Origin: Undaria pinnatifida
Lineage: Eukaryota > Sar > Phaeophyceae > Laminariales > Alariaceae
Assembly (NCBI GenBank): GCA_012845835.1
Contig: JABAKD010000013.1
Coordinates: forward strand, 9,117,128-9,181,127
Length of the DNA: 64,000 bases
Direction: 5' to 3'
The position numbers and the translations under genes are program-made. Of the stretch, positions 1 to 44,154 are shown in pieces (position 1 is the stretch's first letter; each line of letters begins with the position of its first letter). Under the pieces are notes generated by a model. That model ran no database searches, was not told the origin of the DNA, and saw only the letters and a program-made list of their open reading frames with translations.

Positions 1-30649
<30,649 letters not shown>

Positions 30650-31869
30650 CTCTTCTTGTATAAATAGTAGTAGTCGTGCCCCCTCCTCCGCCGCGGCCAG
30701 CTAGTAATAATCTTATTGTTACCCGCCCGATCTCCGTGGGGGGCACGAGGCGACCAGTCGTATCTTTCGAGGAAGAGGACAAGAAAAGGATCAGGCACCA
30801 CAAAGACACGACACACAGATGAGTATTATGAAATCATCTCGGACTATTAAATAATATAGAATACTGATGCTTTTCAATTTACTATAAAACCTCGCACGAC
30901 ACTTAATTTTTTATTTGTTCTACTTGTTTGTTCACCAGCTCTAATATCGACTCGTATGTAGTACGTAGTCTATAATACCTGGCATCATCATACCTGGTAC
31001 GCCATCCAAAAAGAAGTGTAACTACGCACCGGTTTGGCGACGAACTACGCATATCTTACGCATATACTACGTAGAAGAGCTCGGATTCAGAGGACAGGCA
31101 TCATCCTCTTGGGATGATATTATACCGCCTCCTATGATATCTTGTCGAGCTAATGTCGAGAATGCAGCACGCGGGCCAGAACCTGGAGAATGCTACCGAG
31201 GCTGGAAAATTGCGCTGGTGCTGGATACTGGACACCACACAAACTGGATCCGGGTGGATACCCGCGTGTTTAGTAGTAACCCAGTTCAAAGATTTGATAA
31301 AAATTGAGAAACGTTCGTACCCTGCTGGTATGCACGTTGTTCCGCTGTCGTATTCATTGCGTTGGGTGTCCCCTTACAATATTGGAGATGCACATCTATG
31401 TCTGTCTCGAGGTTTGCGACCACAGAGGTTAACTCTCTCTCGGCGCGGACCCTGGGGGCGCCGGATGGTGATGGGGTGGAAACAGCGTCCAAGAAAAGAA
31501 CACACACACGCGCACGTACCAGAGGTGCCAGATTTGCGTCGTGATGCGTCGAAGATCGCAAGATCGTCAACAGCGTTGTACACGTGACGCAGACGCAGGG
31601 CCTTTGATGAGAGCGCAGACGGCGTGCTTCGGACGCGTATCGCCACCCATTGTGCGCTCTAGAGGTATCTGGATATCTCTCAACAACAGCAGAGCTGAGT
31701 GGCACAGCAGCAGCACGAGTGGTACATGGTTCGGCGGTTTGGCCGCGGCTAGACATGACGGGAAAACAAAAAACAAACAGAAAAAAAAAACGAACAAAAC
31801 GAAAAAAAAAATCAGCTGAAAAAATGACATAAAATTCAAACAAAGCCTTTTCATACCAACAATAGTGTG

Positions 31870-32650
31870 GCCAGATTTGGCCAAACAATTGTATTCAAGG
31901 CCTCCGAAAAACTGGAAAATCCGAAAAATCAGCGAAAAATGAATAAAGGTCATAAACGTTGACCATTTTATCAGGAAAAAGATGGAAACAGACGAAAAAA
32001 AGGACCAAAAGATTTCTCGTTTCTGCCTTTTGACGCTACTGCTGTCTACCCCATCGCAATTTACCGCAGAACTCAGCGAACACCTCTCATCACCAACGAA
32101 ACGCAGAACCGCGTTGACAATCCCTCGAACGAAGACCGCCGGAAGGCGCCCGTGTTAATAATTTGCTGAGATCGACATCGGGTTCTAATTGGAGGGGTGG
32201 TGAGTGGGGAAAGGTGAGTCCAACCTGTTTTGGGCCAACGACTCGATTGCCTCTCGTCTTTTGCAGTCTCCTATATTTGTATCAGAACTTTGCCCGTCTC
32301 CAGCACTTTGACAAGCTACGTTGGCGGAGCCTCGAGTGGAGGCAATAGTCAGCTGACAGCTACTCTGCTTGGACCAGATTACGAGTGAGTGCCGAGCACG
32401 CATCCGTCTGACGTGGACATTCGCAACCTTCCGCCTTTCACGTTGGCAACCCACCGAGGTTCTATTCCCTTGTGCCCTAAGACCTTCCTCCTCTCTCCCA
32501 AGAAGACGACGTATGTAGACGAACGAGTCCTCTCAAATACAGCTTTCGTTCTTTCCCAAATTTCCTTTGTTTTGAGTCAATCAAATACAAATGATAAAGC
32601 ACTACGCCAAACTCGAACCAATCCCACTGCCGCAGCAGGGACCTCGAGCT
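31870..32650. other. Unassigned region; short intron-like pair only
   Basis: A strong donor (GAAAG|GTGAGT at 32213) and acceptor (cttttgcag, about 32264) are 53 bases apart, but the joined frame hits a stop after 14 codons. Nothing else is recognised. Confidence 0.3.
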
Positions 32651-35600
32651 AAGTGCCAAGCCACAGGGGCACAGGCCACGGATTGAATCTAACGCAAGCT
32701 TCGCTAAAGGCTGGCAGGCCCGGGCCCGGAGTTAGGAGCCCCAGCCCCCCCCGAGCCGGAGGGGCGCTTGTTTTCCGCTGCCCTGCGGGCGAGCAATGGT
32801 GATGGGCGTGCAGGGACGGGGGTTGGGGTTCTCCAACCGCCGCTCGGCAGACGCGGAATCGCCTAGGGGAGGAGGGAGCTCTCAGGGGGGGATGTTCGGT
32901 GGCGGGCAGAATAGGGGAGGTGAGTGGCAAACAGTAGAGACAGGGTGCGGAGGGAAGAGCGGAGGGACGAGGAGAGCAGGAGATACACAAAACACAACTT
33001 GGAAACAAAGACGGGAGAGAAAATAAGAGATAACCCGTGTGAGAAAAGCGCAAGTTTCCAACGGGGATGACAAAAAATATATATGATTTGGTTTCATAAT
33101 ACACGTTTCTTGAGAGAAAAACGTCCAAAATGGATTAAACCACTCATTTTGAGACTGCTCGCACGAGTAATCTACGCAAAATGATTTGTCATTTTGTGTG
33201 GACTTATTTATGGGTGCTGGTCCACCTGGGGTGAATTAATCTCGTACCTCCTATAACGCCAGCAACAGCACTGCTCACGTATGAGTTGTGTGTGCAACAC
33301 ATAGACCTGCATTATGTTGCCCTCCTCTTTACCCGACCCGATCTCGCCGGGACGCTGACCGGAAGCCCCTGGGCGCGGACGCAGTGTCGGCTGTACGCGA
33401 TCCATCTCCAGTCCGGTTCACTCGCGTCTCGAGTGTGGATGGACAAGTGGACGAGAATTTTTGTTGTTCATATTTGCGGAGTTGTGTCCATAACCATCAT
33501 TTTGTTCGCTTGCCGAAGAGAATAGCGCCGAGGCTTGAATCATGGATGCCCAGGAGGGTCCGAATCTCAAAACAAACGCCAAACTTCACAGCAGTCCATG
33601 CTCCGCTCGCCGGATTATGTTTTGTGTGTTTTGCGAGGTTGCGCCAGTGTGCGCTTCGCTTCTTGCTTGGCTTGGGTCGACTATGCACGTACTGCTGTTG
33701 TATCAAGGACCCTTCTTTCTTCCACTATTTTAATAAATAAAATACTACCAGCTACAGGTACTGCTGCCCTGTTCATATCGTACCTGATACGTGCATTTTT
33801 GTCCCGAGATCGGCGCGTTGTATGATACGTACTGGTAAAATATGAGTAATTGCAAAGGGCTTTGTCTGCGGCCTGGACTGCGGCCGGTCGCAGACTCGCG
33901 TGATGGCCATGTTCTGGTATATATGTAGAGGAGGATGAGGGTCAGACTTAATGCCAAGAGATTGAGAGCGCTTGCTCCGCGCTCCACTCTGAGGAGAGTG
34001 TGATGAGCTCATAAAAAGGTATTATTGGCAAATAATTGAATGTTCTACGTACTCACATGGTAGTTTGGGTGCGAAGTCATCGTCACACGCACCCCGGGCA
34101 CACCCTTGTGTGTACTGACTGCTGTTTCTGTAGTTTTACTTGTTCTTCGTCACAACGCGTTATCGAGCGTGAAAAATGAGAGCGCAGGGAAAGGACCAGG
34201 CGTCGCTATGGCTTCTTGCACTTGCAATAGGAATAGCAACTGAGCTCAAAGTACCTATAGAGCTGCTCGATCGGAATGGCCCTTCTACTCTGGCGGTGTA
34301 TTGTAGTCCGCAGTACCAACCGAGCATAGCGTCAAGGTGTAATGAAGCAGCGGCACTTATATTAATAATAGTACAGCAGCAGGGACACAGCAGCAACACG
34401 AAGCACAGCAGCGAAAGAGGAAAGAAGCAGCGGCAGCTACTATTGCACTCGTGCTGATACTGCCGGGTAGCTCAGACGTGAGAGTTTGGTTGGACATACC
34501 CACGTGCAGCACATTCAAGCAGCCTGGTATGCTCATTACCAACAATAGCAGCCCAAACGCAGCAGCGGCAGCACTAGCAGCAGCAGTATCTCGGTCTAAA
34601 GGCGGCTCGACACGAAACCGGCCGTCTCCTTCCTTCCTCCACCCGTCCACACGCTAGTGCCTGCCAGAACCCGCTTCGGCCATGGACTCGCTCGTGATCA
34701 CGAGCTCTTCCGTATGGCTTGCACAGGCTCTGCTTCTCTAGGAAAATATCTGGAAATTTGAAAGAAAAAAGATAGTTCGACAAAAAACACTAATCGACGG
34801 TGTGTACGCCTTCCAAGTCAGATGGGAATAATGCCTGTGATATACTTGGAAACCTGTTTTCAGCTTTTTTGCCACCACTATGAGAAATCCCGACTACAAA
34901 GTTCCTGGGAAAAGCTTTCGTCGAAAGTTACTGTAAAATTCTTCGAAAAAAACACGAAACACCCCGAGCTGATAACAAAGCAGCAATATTACGCCTCATT
35001 TGTAGATCGGGTTGTGTCTCTAGAAGTGGAGGTAGACGGCGATCGTTGTGTGGGCAACCCTCGAGATGCGCTGGAGTAGAACCGTGTGCGCACGCTTCTC
35101 GCAGAACTTTTTCCGTACTGCTGTACGTCAACCTTTCGCACGGTATTGGTTGCAAGCTGCCGGTAGGACGCGTGCATGTGAGTGCTTGAACACGTTGACA
35201 GCTGAGCATGACGGTAACGGGAAACGCGAGAAACATTATGGGCAAAACAAGGACGGACGCGTGGCGAAACACAAAGAAAAACGAGAGCGGGGCAGATGTG
35301 TGGCGACACACGCGAAGAAGATAGCAGCCCGGCACAACACAGCCGAGAGGGTCCTCCTTGGCTTGCTGTGGTGGCAGACGCTTTTATCTCGTTTTCGTTC
35401 CCGGTTGGGTGGCGATTGATGTAGAGCGTCCGGAGGAGGTTATTTTGTTGTGTGGTGTGTGGGGAGAGTTGGGTATGTGGGGCAATGAAAACTGGTGTGC
35501 AGCGTGCAGGGTCAAGGGTCAACTTTAACCAAAAAACCCCCCTCGCAGGGTTTGTAACGTCCTGTGTTGCTGTGTTGTGGAACGGAATGGTTCTGGTTTA

Positions 35601-36689
35601 AAAAGCATTTTTTTCCCCGCTTGAGAATCGCGTATGTATGTGGAAACCCCGATGGTGATCTGCTCCGACTGTCTTCGATTGCTGTACGGCTGCTCCTGTA
35701 CATGCGTAGCTCCGTAGGAAGGTTCGATCACCGCTGCTGGTTTACATGCCATACGTAGCTCCGGGGACATTTTTCATGCCAGCTGCTGCTGTACGTGCTT
35801 CGAAATAGCTCGGCGTAACGTTTTATACCTGGTACCTGGTACGAAATACCTAGTAGGAGTAGGTATCTACGAAGCCTGGGTGGCATATGTTTCGGGGCGT
35901 TCGGATACTAAATATATCCGAGCACACAGGTGCCTGCGCAGCCCCCCACAAAGGCGACGCCGGTAGAGCAGCCTACCCCCCCACGTGTCTCAGAGGTCAG
36001 AGAGGACGAAAAGGAAAATAACACACGAAGGATCAAGACCTGTCGATAGACTGCGCCAACACTCAGGGCACGGTTTTCCGGAGATCTCGTCGTAGAGCTC
36101 GGCGTTTAGGCCACGCGCAGGCGCTACGACGCTGCGCGGGCGGATCCGCGGATCCGGCGGTTGCAAGCGAGCCGGGGGCACACCTCAGCGAAGAAACCGC
36201 GTGGGAGGCGGTCAAAGACGGTAGAGGTCCGCAGGCTCGTAAAGGGTGGCCAAGTCCGGCTGTGAACTAAGATAGGTACATTTACATTTGTCAACTTTGC
36301 CTCTGTTTTCGGACGTCTCTTCGTACGCGCACTTTCAGCCAAAGCGCCTATATTAGGGGGTGGGCACAACTCGAACCGTGTGGTCACTGTCGTCGAGGTT
36401 TGGGCGCGATCCGTGCAGCGTGTCGCGCGTGGCAAACCCTCGCAGCTTTTTTTGCCGCGGGGATGGATAAGACGATTCCCCCAGATTCATGTATAGGAGG
36501 CCTTATTTTACGTACTATCAAATATCAGACGTAAGATTTGTTTAGTTTCTGTCATGAGCAAAAGATAAAAGACACCGTGCAGAGAGCAAAACAGTTCGAC
36601 CCTGCCGCACAGCAGTATGTAGCGGTCCAGCCGTCTGGCAGCAGCAGCCTGCAAAACTATGCGCGTGTGCAGCAACAGCAGTAGTGTAC

Positions 36690-37500
36690 GATACGCTACG
36701 GTACCCGTATTATCAGTTATAGCTCTACGGAGAAGTTACGCGTTCATTAGACTGCGACATGTTGTCTTAACTCTAAACCTCCAGCTCAACGTAACCTTTG
36801 TGCGGTATTTTGAGAGTCTGAGTACCATAATTTCATAATTTCGATCATGAGAATATCACAATGTTTCTATCACGGTTCTAGGTTCTACATAAGGTCAGGG
36901 GTTAGGCGGTATGTACTTCTGTGTGCGCCGCGCTTGCTATTACGACGGATGAGGCGTCGGCGCGTGTAGAGCAGAGTACGATATGCTACGGTACGCGCAT
37001 TATCAGTTACAGCTCTACGGAGAAGCTGCACGCCATTTGACTGCCAAATGGACTCTAAACCTCCAGCTCAACTAGCTAAGCTAAACGTAAGCTTAGTGCG
37101 GTATTTTGAGAGCCTTAAGTACCAAAATCCACACTTTCAAAATCAGAATGTTCCTAGGGTTGGGGTTAGGGGTTAGGGTTGGTTGGATTGGTAGGTTTGA
37201 GGTTCGAGGTTGTAGTACTTGTAGCTACTAAATGCTCTACCGAGAAGTTTCACGCTCATTCGACCGCCACACGGACTCTCAATCTTTTCGACTTTTTTTT
37301 TTTTTCTTTTTTTTATCCTCCGGCGGATGGGGAAAAATAAAGTTTTAGCTCACCACACTTCCGCGTATTTTCATACGCGTCGTGTGTCGATTTAACTCAA
37401 TCTCTTCAACGTAAATTTTGTGCGGTAGTCTGAGAGTTTTGAGTACAACAACTTCGAAAATTTGATTGTTTATAGGGTTGGTTAGGCATAGGCTCAGGGT
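36690..37500 (+). repeat. Three diverged tandem copies of about 260 bp with GGGTTA tracts
   Basis: Each copy has AGCTCTACGGAGAAG (or CTCTACCGAGAAG), CTCTAAACCTCCAGCTC, GTGCGGTATTTTGAGAG and then, in the last two, GGGTTGGGGTTAGGGG-type sequence. Confidence 0.6.
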
Positions 37501-38369
37501 TAGCTGTGTACCCGGCATGAGCGGGTGCCCCGATTTAAGAGCATCGACCCTTTTATCACTGCACCCAAGTTTTTGGGCACAAACCACTTGAGTGTGTGTT
37601 CATTTTCGCAGTATAGTAGTAACAGAGATCAAATCGGCGTGTCCCGCCTGTGCTAATAGCTATGTACTGCCCCCTACAGATTAGAGCAAAACGCAGTTTA
37701 GAGCTCTTGTTCTGCTTGTCACGGCGTGCTTTTCAATCGGGGCACCCTCTGTATACGACACGCGCGCTACAACGTACATACCGGTACCTTTGCTGCTGCT
37801 GCGCGCTTTCTTACGACGACACCGAACTTGTCCTTGTTCAGGTCGTCATACCTAGGTCCCAAAGGCTTTGGGACCAGTACAGATGCCGCTTAGATCACGT
37901 CATGTGGAACGGTCTGGCCAACTTTCTAGTGCTTTAGTGGGAGCGCGCAGCAGTATGACTTGCATCATGTGTCGAAGTCCCTGCGTTACGGATATGTAGC
38001 CTGGGTACACCGCCTACCCCACTCAGCAACCCGGGCTGCTTCTTAGCAGTATGGCCGATGCTACTTATATTGTACCCCGTCGCTTTTTCATCTCTTTCGA
38101 CGCTTTTGCCCCCTCCAGTCCCAAGGGGATTATTAATACCAGCCTGAGACTTCGCAGAAGCGAGGAATTCGGAGGCGTTTATACTCGGCTCAGTAGTAGT
38201 ATTATGCAGAGTGGAAGCTCCCGAGCCGAGAGTTGGTGCACAACCTTTTCCCGAAGTAAGAAGTTCAGGTTGAGCCAGAATTCCTGTGGTTGTTCTTTTC
38301 GGATCCCAGAGGAGGCGCTAAATTCAACACCACACTGTAATTTTTCGTGCGGAACACCGCTGCTATCTA

Positions 38370-38500
38370 ATTGGTCGAGGCTGGAGTTCATCCGCCTATT
38401 TTTATTTTGGGAAAACGCCACCGAACGGCTCGGCGGCGCAAGCACCCCTGCCAACCTCGAGCCTGCCAAAGGGTTGGGGTTGGGTTAGGGTTGGGGTTGG
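38370..38500 (+). repeat. Repeat ending in a GGGTTGGGTTAGGG-like tract (family H)
   Basis: AATTGGTCGAGGCTGGAG, GGGAAAACGCCACCGAACG and CCAACCTCGAGCC lead into the tract. An inverted copy is at 41325-41500. Confidence 0.5.
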
Positions 38501-39445
38501 GTTTGGTCTGGGCCGACGTGCAACATAGAGTCGACAGTGGTTGGTGACTTGTTCATAGGGGTTGGGTGTTAGGAGTTGGCGTCCCTGTACGTTATACTCG
38601 AATAACGATAACGCCTACTTTTGTTCTCCTTATTTTCTTAGTCGCCGACGTACTCTGCTACTCTGTGTTGCGCTGCCGGTTGCCAACAGCTGAGGATGGT
38701 GGGTTTTGGACATGACCTTGGCGTGTTTTGCTTGTGCCAATGTTGTGTTTTTCTTCGTCCGTTATAGGAGGGTAAGTCGTACTTCTCGTGCTTTTTTTCC
38801 CGTTGTCGCGACTACTCCGACACAGTTCCACTTAGAACCTGAAGGTTTAAGACGTAGAATGGCTTCGAGTTGGCAGGATTTCACGACTGTTGTGTAACCG
38901 CTAGGCGGCGAAGCCGAATAGCTGACTGTAGTCGACGAGACGGTTGGCCAGTTTGAGCAATATTTCTTTCGTGGAAATCTTGTTTTCGTGGAGAAACAAA
39001 CCTCAATTTATTTAAAAAATGACGCCTCTTAAGCACGGGTCTTGGAGAACCCCATCCCATTGAGGAACAAAAGGTTGCGACCTTTACGGAGCCGAATGTC
39101 AATGTCCGCAGCGATCCTCGGCGGAAAGCTGTATCCCGTATTCAAGCCCAATGAGGTGAATGGTCGGCACCTCAAGAAAACAACTATTAACCGTAGCAGT
39201 AACATACCTGGTGTAGGTGTTGATTACTGCGAGTCTGACTAAATAAGTACCAGATGTCCACTATAATTGGTGACTGACAACTCACAGCTCTTCTAAAATG
39301 TGGAGGCATTTTGATTTCACCTACAGCCAAAGTTTTTGTCTTGTCCTTTTTCTTATGTTTTTTTTTTCTTTTTTTCTTTTCTTGTTTTTGTCTTGTCTGT
39401 GCTCTCTTGTCAGAGATACACATTTAATGTGTTTTTTCAACCATT

Positions 39446-39560
39446 TCACCCCAGTGACGTCATCAGGGGGCGCTCATCGCTATATTTCCTATGGGTTAGG
39501 GTTAGGGTTGGGGTTAGTTCCATCCGTGCTGAAAAGCACGATAGTGTAGGACACCCTCTC
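39446..39560 (+). repeat. Repeat with interstitial TTAGGG tract (family J)
   Basis: CATTTCACCCCAGTGACGTC, GGGGGCGCTCATCGC, ATGGGTTAGGGTTAGGG and AGTGTAGGACACC. It matches 43345-43470. Confidence 0.6.
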
Positions 39561-40019
39561 TTATCGCCCACAAAAAGGGAAAATCGAAAACGAGACCCCA
39601 ATTCTCGTATCGATTGCCGTGTTCCTCCCATATTTTGTATAAGATGGTTGTTGGTGTGTACGTACACTCGCGCCTAACGATCTATGAATGGTATGTTCAC
39701 TCCTGACCTTGAAGATGACAGCGGTAAGCGAAGAAGCTGTCTAATGATCATGCGAAGGAGACCGAACAAGGTCAAGACATGAGGTCATCAAGCTTGACAC
39801 GTCGCCGCACACCTACCCCTTTTTCAACAACGCCTACGACTACAATATCCTGTTGGAAACCCCCTTCCCTGTTGGCTGTATATCCAGTTGGAACCTCCCT
39901 CCCCTGTTGGCTGTTGACTGCTGGTCCCGCTGTCCGTAGCTGGCGCCAGCATTGCAACAGCACAGTAGCACCGACCGCAGACAGCTTATAGTGGCTCTGG
40001 CACAGAAAGACACATTTAA

Positions 40020-40270
40020 GCTACTAAAATTATAGCTTTTGTAAGCTCCGCTAATAAAAAAATATAGAATACGTTGTTTACACCTACTAATTTATTTATT
40101 AAAATGTAATGTGACCTAGAAGAAAGAAGTGGTTTATCTTATGTTTTAATACTTTAGTATTTGGTCTTTAAAGCGTCCTTAGTTCAGTTGGTAATAAAAC
40201 ATGGGTCTCCAAAACCGAGTGTCGAGGGTTCAAAGCCATATTGTATATTTAAAATACGCCTTTTTTTTTG
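40020..40270 (+). pseudogene. Probable organelle-DNA insertion with tRNA-Trp(CCA) remnant
   Basis: From about 40020 the sequence is sharply A/T-rich. At 40171 it reads GCGTCCTTAGTTCAGTTGG, then an anticodon loop CTCCAAA (anticodon CCA) with a 4/5-paired stem, then GGTTCAAAGCC (box B/T-loop). An insertion breaks the 3' half before ATACGCC, and a run of T follows. It resembles bacterial-type organelle trnW, decayed in the nucleus. Confidence 0.45.
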
Positions 40271-40948
40271 GTATGCTGTACCCTGGCGGCGGAGGGTTTT
40301 TTTCGCGCCTTCGGCTGCGGGGCAAGCAGGGGGCCCGTCGGTACGACGCTTGTCTGGATCCCAGCCGAGCTCCGTGGCCCGAGCTCTGAGCATGCAAAGT
40401 CGCTGAGCTGGCTCTTTTGTCTTTGTCAAGGGGGTGCGTTCCGTCTCGTTGAGCTGAATGGGTGCCTGGAAAAGTGCACTCCAATTGTGAGATCGAAGAC
40501 GTTGTCGAAACTCATCTTCGCAAGCTGTTTCGATCGCGCGTGTTACGGGGTGTGCGTGTCCTCGAGAAGGAAATAGGTTGGCAGGTCCCCGTAGTGCTAC
40601 GAGCAGCTACAGTAGTAGTACCAGGGTCAAGTGCGTGATAGAAAGACGTGATCAGCCTTGGTCTTGAGTTGATAACTCTGCGCATACTCGTGCCGGACAC
40701 CGACCGGTCTTTTGTTGTGTATTTCGATTTTCCCGAACACCCAATCATGGACATACAGCAGTGTCGCACATATTACATCATACCAGGTGTGCGTACATTC
40801 CTATAATATTGTTGTGCATAGGCGTTGACCCACCCCACCACCACAGGTACCCATCACGCGCGCCATTCTGTAGCCGCCTCTCGCGACCCGCCACCGCTGT
40901 TCTGTCCGAAGCCGGAACGGATTGATTCTTGATGGATGCAGTAGAACT

Positions 40949-41093
40949 TTACCACTTTTTCGACAACATGGTTGACGCACACTGCTGTGTACGATACGAA
41001 GGGGTTTCACCGTACATTGGTTGTCGCGTTCCGTGGGGTTAGGGTATATATAATTCACAAAGTATGTCAACCATGTTGTCGAAAAAGCGGTAA
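40949..41093. mobile_element. Foldback element with 28-bp inverted ends
   Basis: The ends TTTTTCGACAACATGGTTGAC and GTCAACCATGTTGTCGAAAAA pair almost perfectly around a loop of about 90 bp. Related half-sites recur at 47745 and 47815 (ACTTCGAGAGAATGGTTGAC). Confidence 0.6.
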
Positions 41094-41324
41094 GGTACCC
41101 TCGATGGATGGTTTGTTGGTTGTTGGGTGATTGGTTGATTGATTGGTGGGCGCGGGTGGGCAGACGGACGGGCGAGGCATCGTCCACGAGCAGGGTTCCT
41201 CCGCACTTGGGCAGAGGGGTAGTCGTGGGCAACCTCTATTTGCATTATTGTCGGTCGGGCGCAAACATTGTTATTACTGCACACTGCACCTTAGTACATT
41301 TATATCTTGACGTCGGCCCAGCCC

Positions 41325-41500
41325 CAACCCGACCCTAACCATAGCCCTAACCCTACCCCCAACCCTTTGCGGGGTTCGAGGTCGGCAATGGCGGTACCGC
41401 GGTTCCGCCGCTGTGTTTCGTAGGCGTTTTCCCGAAAATAGTCTTCCAGCCGAACGGCCGGCCTCAACCAATCAAACACAGGGTGTTCAGTCACACTTTT
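41325..41500 (-). repeat. Family H, inverted copy
   Basis: The minus strand reads GATTGGTTGAGGCCGG, CGGGAAAACGCCTACG, GCCGACCTCGAACCCCGC, AAAGGGTTGGGGGTAGGG. Confidence 0.5.
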
Positions 41501-42499
41501 TGCACGGCGATAGTGCATATAGGCGCTGTCGTGGCCGTGGCCACCTACCATGTCAGGAGTCGGGAGACATGCCAAGCAAGGTGTAGGGCTGAGCGTTCCA
41601 CACTAAAACCTGGTAGTGTTGTGACAAGTCAAGGAAAATTTGCTGCCTGTCAAGTGTTAAGGGCCTAGATTAACGAGGAACATGCCAAGTCGAAATTCGT
41701 TTTTTTTTCTAGAATTTAATTCATTTTGCGTCTGATTGGTCAAAAAATGAATCACGGAGCAGGCATTCTCAAACTTGTTACGGAAAATCAAGCTCAACAA
41801 AGAAGTCAAAAAACATTTATTTGGTCGAATTCAGTCGAAAATCGAAATTCAATTTGGCGAGTTTGTGCACCTAGGCATGGCATGTAGTAACCGAAGCTGG
41901 CCACGCGAATTGGTGCCATATCGTCGGCTGATTTAGAGGCGAGAAGCCACCATTGCGAGAGGTAGGACCACCGGAGCAGCCGCAGCGCGGCCTCCGAAGG
42001 CCCTTGGCACAGCCTAGACCGCCTGCGACGCCTCGAAAACAATCGAGAGCGCCGCAAACCCAGTTTTTTGTCGCCCTGCACCTCGAAAGTTACATGACCA
42101 ACTACCACATCACGACTTCGCTCAGAAGTTCGATCGCTATATCCCCGTCGCTGCTGCCCGTGTGGGGTGGCGGGGCGGCGCCAGCCCTTCCAAGAGACGC
42201 CTAGAGCCATAGCCTCCTGGCGGCTGCCGGTAAAAACAATCTGCCGCTAGCCGCGGCGCTCCGGGGAGGACGCGGGCCGTCGCTCGCCTCGGTCGTTGCT
42301 CACGGGCGCTCGTTGACCATTTTGCGTTTTTCTAATTCTAGAACGCACTCTGCCGTTTCTTGAGAAGAAGCAGAGTTGCATTTTTCGTGTATTTTTCACG
42401 AAATTAAAAAGAAGAAAGAATCGAAATACTATTTTCCGTGCTCTTGGTTATTAGGGGCCCTCAGGGGTGAAAGTCTTCGCCTGACATGTATGTGTTTGT

Positions 42500-42618
42500 G
42501 GTGTGTTCTTCACATTACTAAACTGATATTTCCACCCATGTACATCCAGCACACCCGGTTTCCGTGCCGAGGCGTTCTGGAGAGACGACCTCTGTGGTCG
42601 CAAACTGCAAGATAGGCT
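42500..42618 (+). repeat. Repeat paired with 48484-48606 (family K)
   Basis: AACTGATATTTCCACCCATG, TCCGTGCCGA, GAGAGACGACCTCTGTGG and TGCAAGATAGG match the second copy. Confidence 0.6.
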
Positions 42619-43344
42619 TACTCGTATATATCCCTGGTAATATGGTTGATGATATCCTTGGTAATGAGGTTGATAGGGTTGATGTCCCCGGTAATAGGGT
42701 TGATCCCTGGTACGAATAGGGTTGGTGACTAGTATCGCATACCTAAAAAAAACTCGACTTAACTCCGACAAACTCACAGCCCTAGCGAACAGGGTTACCC
42801 CGCGCTTGGCGAGAGGGGAGGCTAGGAACTCGAAAAGGCCCGGGAGGCCCGGCAGCCCGGGGCGCATTTTTTTTTTTGGCGGCCCGGCATGGCTTTTTCT
42901 CGCTTGGTTCTTGTGTTTGCCTTCTTGTATTTTTTGTCTTGTGCATGGCATGTATGTACATACATACCATGATGTCTTTGTGTGGTATGATATATGTGTA
43001 CCATGCCTTCAGCCTTATTTTCAAGACTCTCGGGGCAACTCTTGGTCAGGGGGAGTTTCGGGGGAATTGATAAACGAGCAAGTGTACGAGTGTTAAGCGA
43101 GGTACAGCTGTTGATAATCTACATAAACTGTGGGCTCTTGGGGTATGTACTATTAATATGTACCCCGGTACCAAACCTGAGTATTATGGTCGTGTATACT
43201 CGGTCATTTACCCGAGTATCTCGAAAGCATATACCATACCCTGCTGAGCAGTCCCAGTTGATAATTGTTGCTTTGTTGACTGACGTTTCCTTCGAAGGTT
43301 CCTATTAATAGTGCACGGTTAAACCTCAGTGATACACATTATTT

Positions 43345-43580
43345 GACATTTCTAACCATTTCACGCCAGTGAAGTCATCGGGGGGCACTTCGACCGGTAT
43401 TATTTCGTATGGGGTAGGGTTAGGGTTAGGGTTGGTTTAGTTAGCATGGTTGAAAAAGGACAATAATGTCAGACACCCGGGTGTCGTAAATAGTATGCGT
43501 AAATAGTATGCGTTAGGGTCAGGGCTAGGGTTAGTTAGGGTTAGCATGGTCGAAGAAGGACAACAGTGTCGGACACCTTG
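43345..43580 (+). repeat. Family J copy and a second partial copy
   Basis: CATTTCACGCCAGTGAAGTC, GGGGCACTTCGACCGG, GTAGGGTTAGGGTTAGGG and AATGTCAGACACC, then at 43507 GTTAGGGTCAGGGC, AGGGTTAGTTAGGGTTAGC and AGTGTCGGACACC. Confidence 0.6.
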
Positions 43581-44154
43581 AACCGAAGCCCAATAACAAC
43601 CATGCAACCTGCCCCCCGGCTAGGCGCCTTGATCTCACCCGAACCTCATCCTACCCCGTTCTGACCTCGCCCAGGGGACCGGAATAGCAAAAAAAAAATC
43701 TTACTCGTACCCATACTCTTTGTTTCAGGAGCGAGACAGGAGGGGGAGGGGTGTTACTAAAACCAAAAAGAAAAGGAGCCGTGTGTATGAACAAAACTTC
43801 GTTTTCTCGATTCGCACAGAAAATCCCAACGCCCTGTTTTTTTTTTTCTTCATGTTGACCACTCTAAAAGTGTGGCTCCGTGTTCTCTTTTTGTGTGCCC
43901 CCCTGTCTCACCCGGAGTTGATCCCACCCGGGCCTGATCTCTCCAAGCTGACCGTGACGCTCTTGCTGCGACCGCAGCACTACGTGGTGTACCGTGTACG
44001 TGCCACGCACAAGACAACCCCGCCAAATCATCCCACGGTACGGGTTGCTCTATTGGGGTTGGTTAATGTTTCTGACCGGTTGAACCACTCACGTGTCGAG
44101 CCATCGGTTGGTATGCTAGTTTTAGGAGAATAGCTGTTTTCAAGCTGTAAATAT

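Noticed and set aside
31286-31888. 200-codon minus-strand ORF
   Set aside because: A/T-runs give a Phe-rich start, and the overlapping region resembles repeat family K; a splice pair inside leads to a stop. No domain seen.
33286-33525. 79-codon plus-strand ORF with a hydrophobic end
   Set aside because: No ATG at the start (GTG only) and no splice sites; possibly an old coding relic.
34822-35079. 85-codon plus-strand ORF with ATG
   Set aside because: Reasonable-looking peptide but single, short and without domain or signals.
35990-36181. Minus-strand peptide with CPEC motif
   Set aside because: Short, with a weak donor and no partner exon found.
38051-38488. 145-codon plus-strand ORF
   Set aside because: Its 3' part is repeat family H, which is not open in the inverted copy in the same frame.
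38830-39240. Peptide-like plus-strand fragments (RMASSWQDF, MSMSAAILGGKLYPVF)
   Set aside because: They vaguely recall DDE transposase text but contain stops and lack a motif I can defend.
41806-42210. 134-codon minus-strand ORF with ATG in a GC-rich patch
   Set aside because: The opposite strand is equally open (QFFVALHLESYMTNYH), no splice or promoter evidence, no domain. Could be revisited with RNA data.
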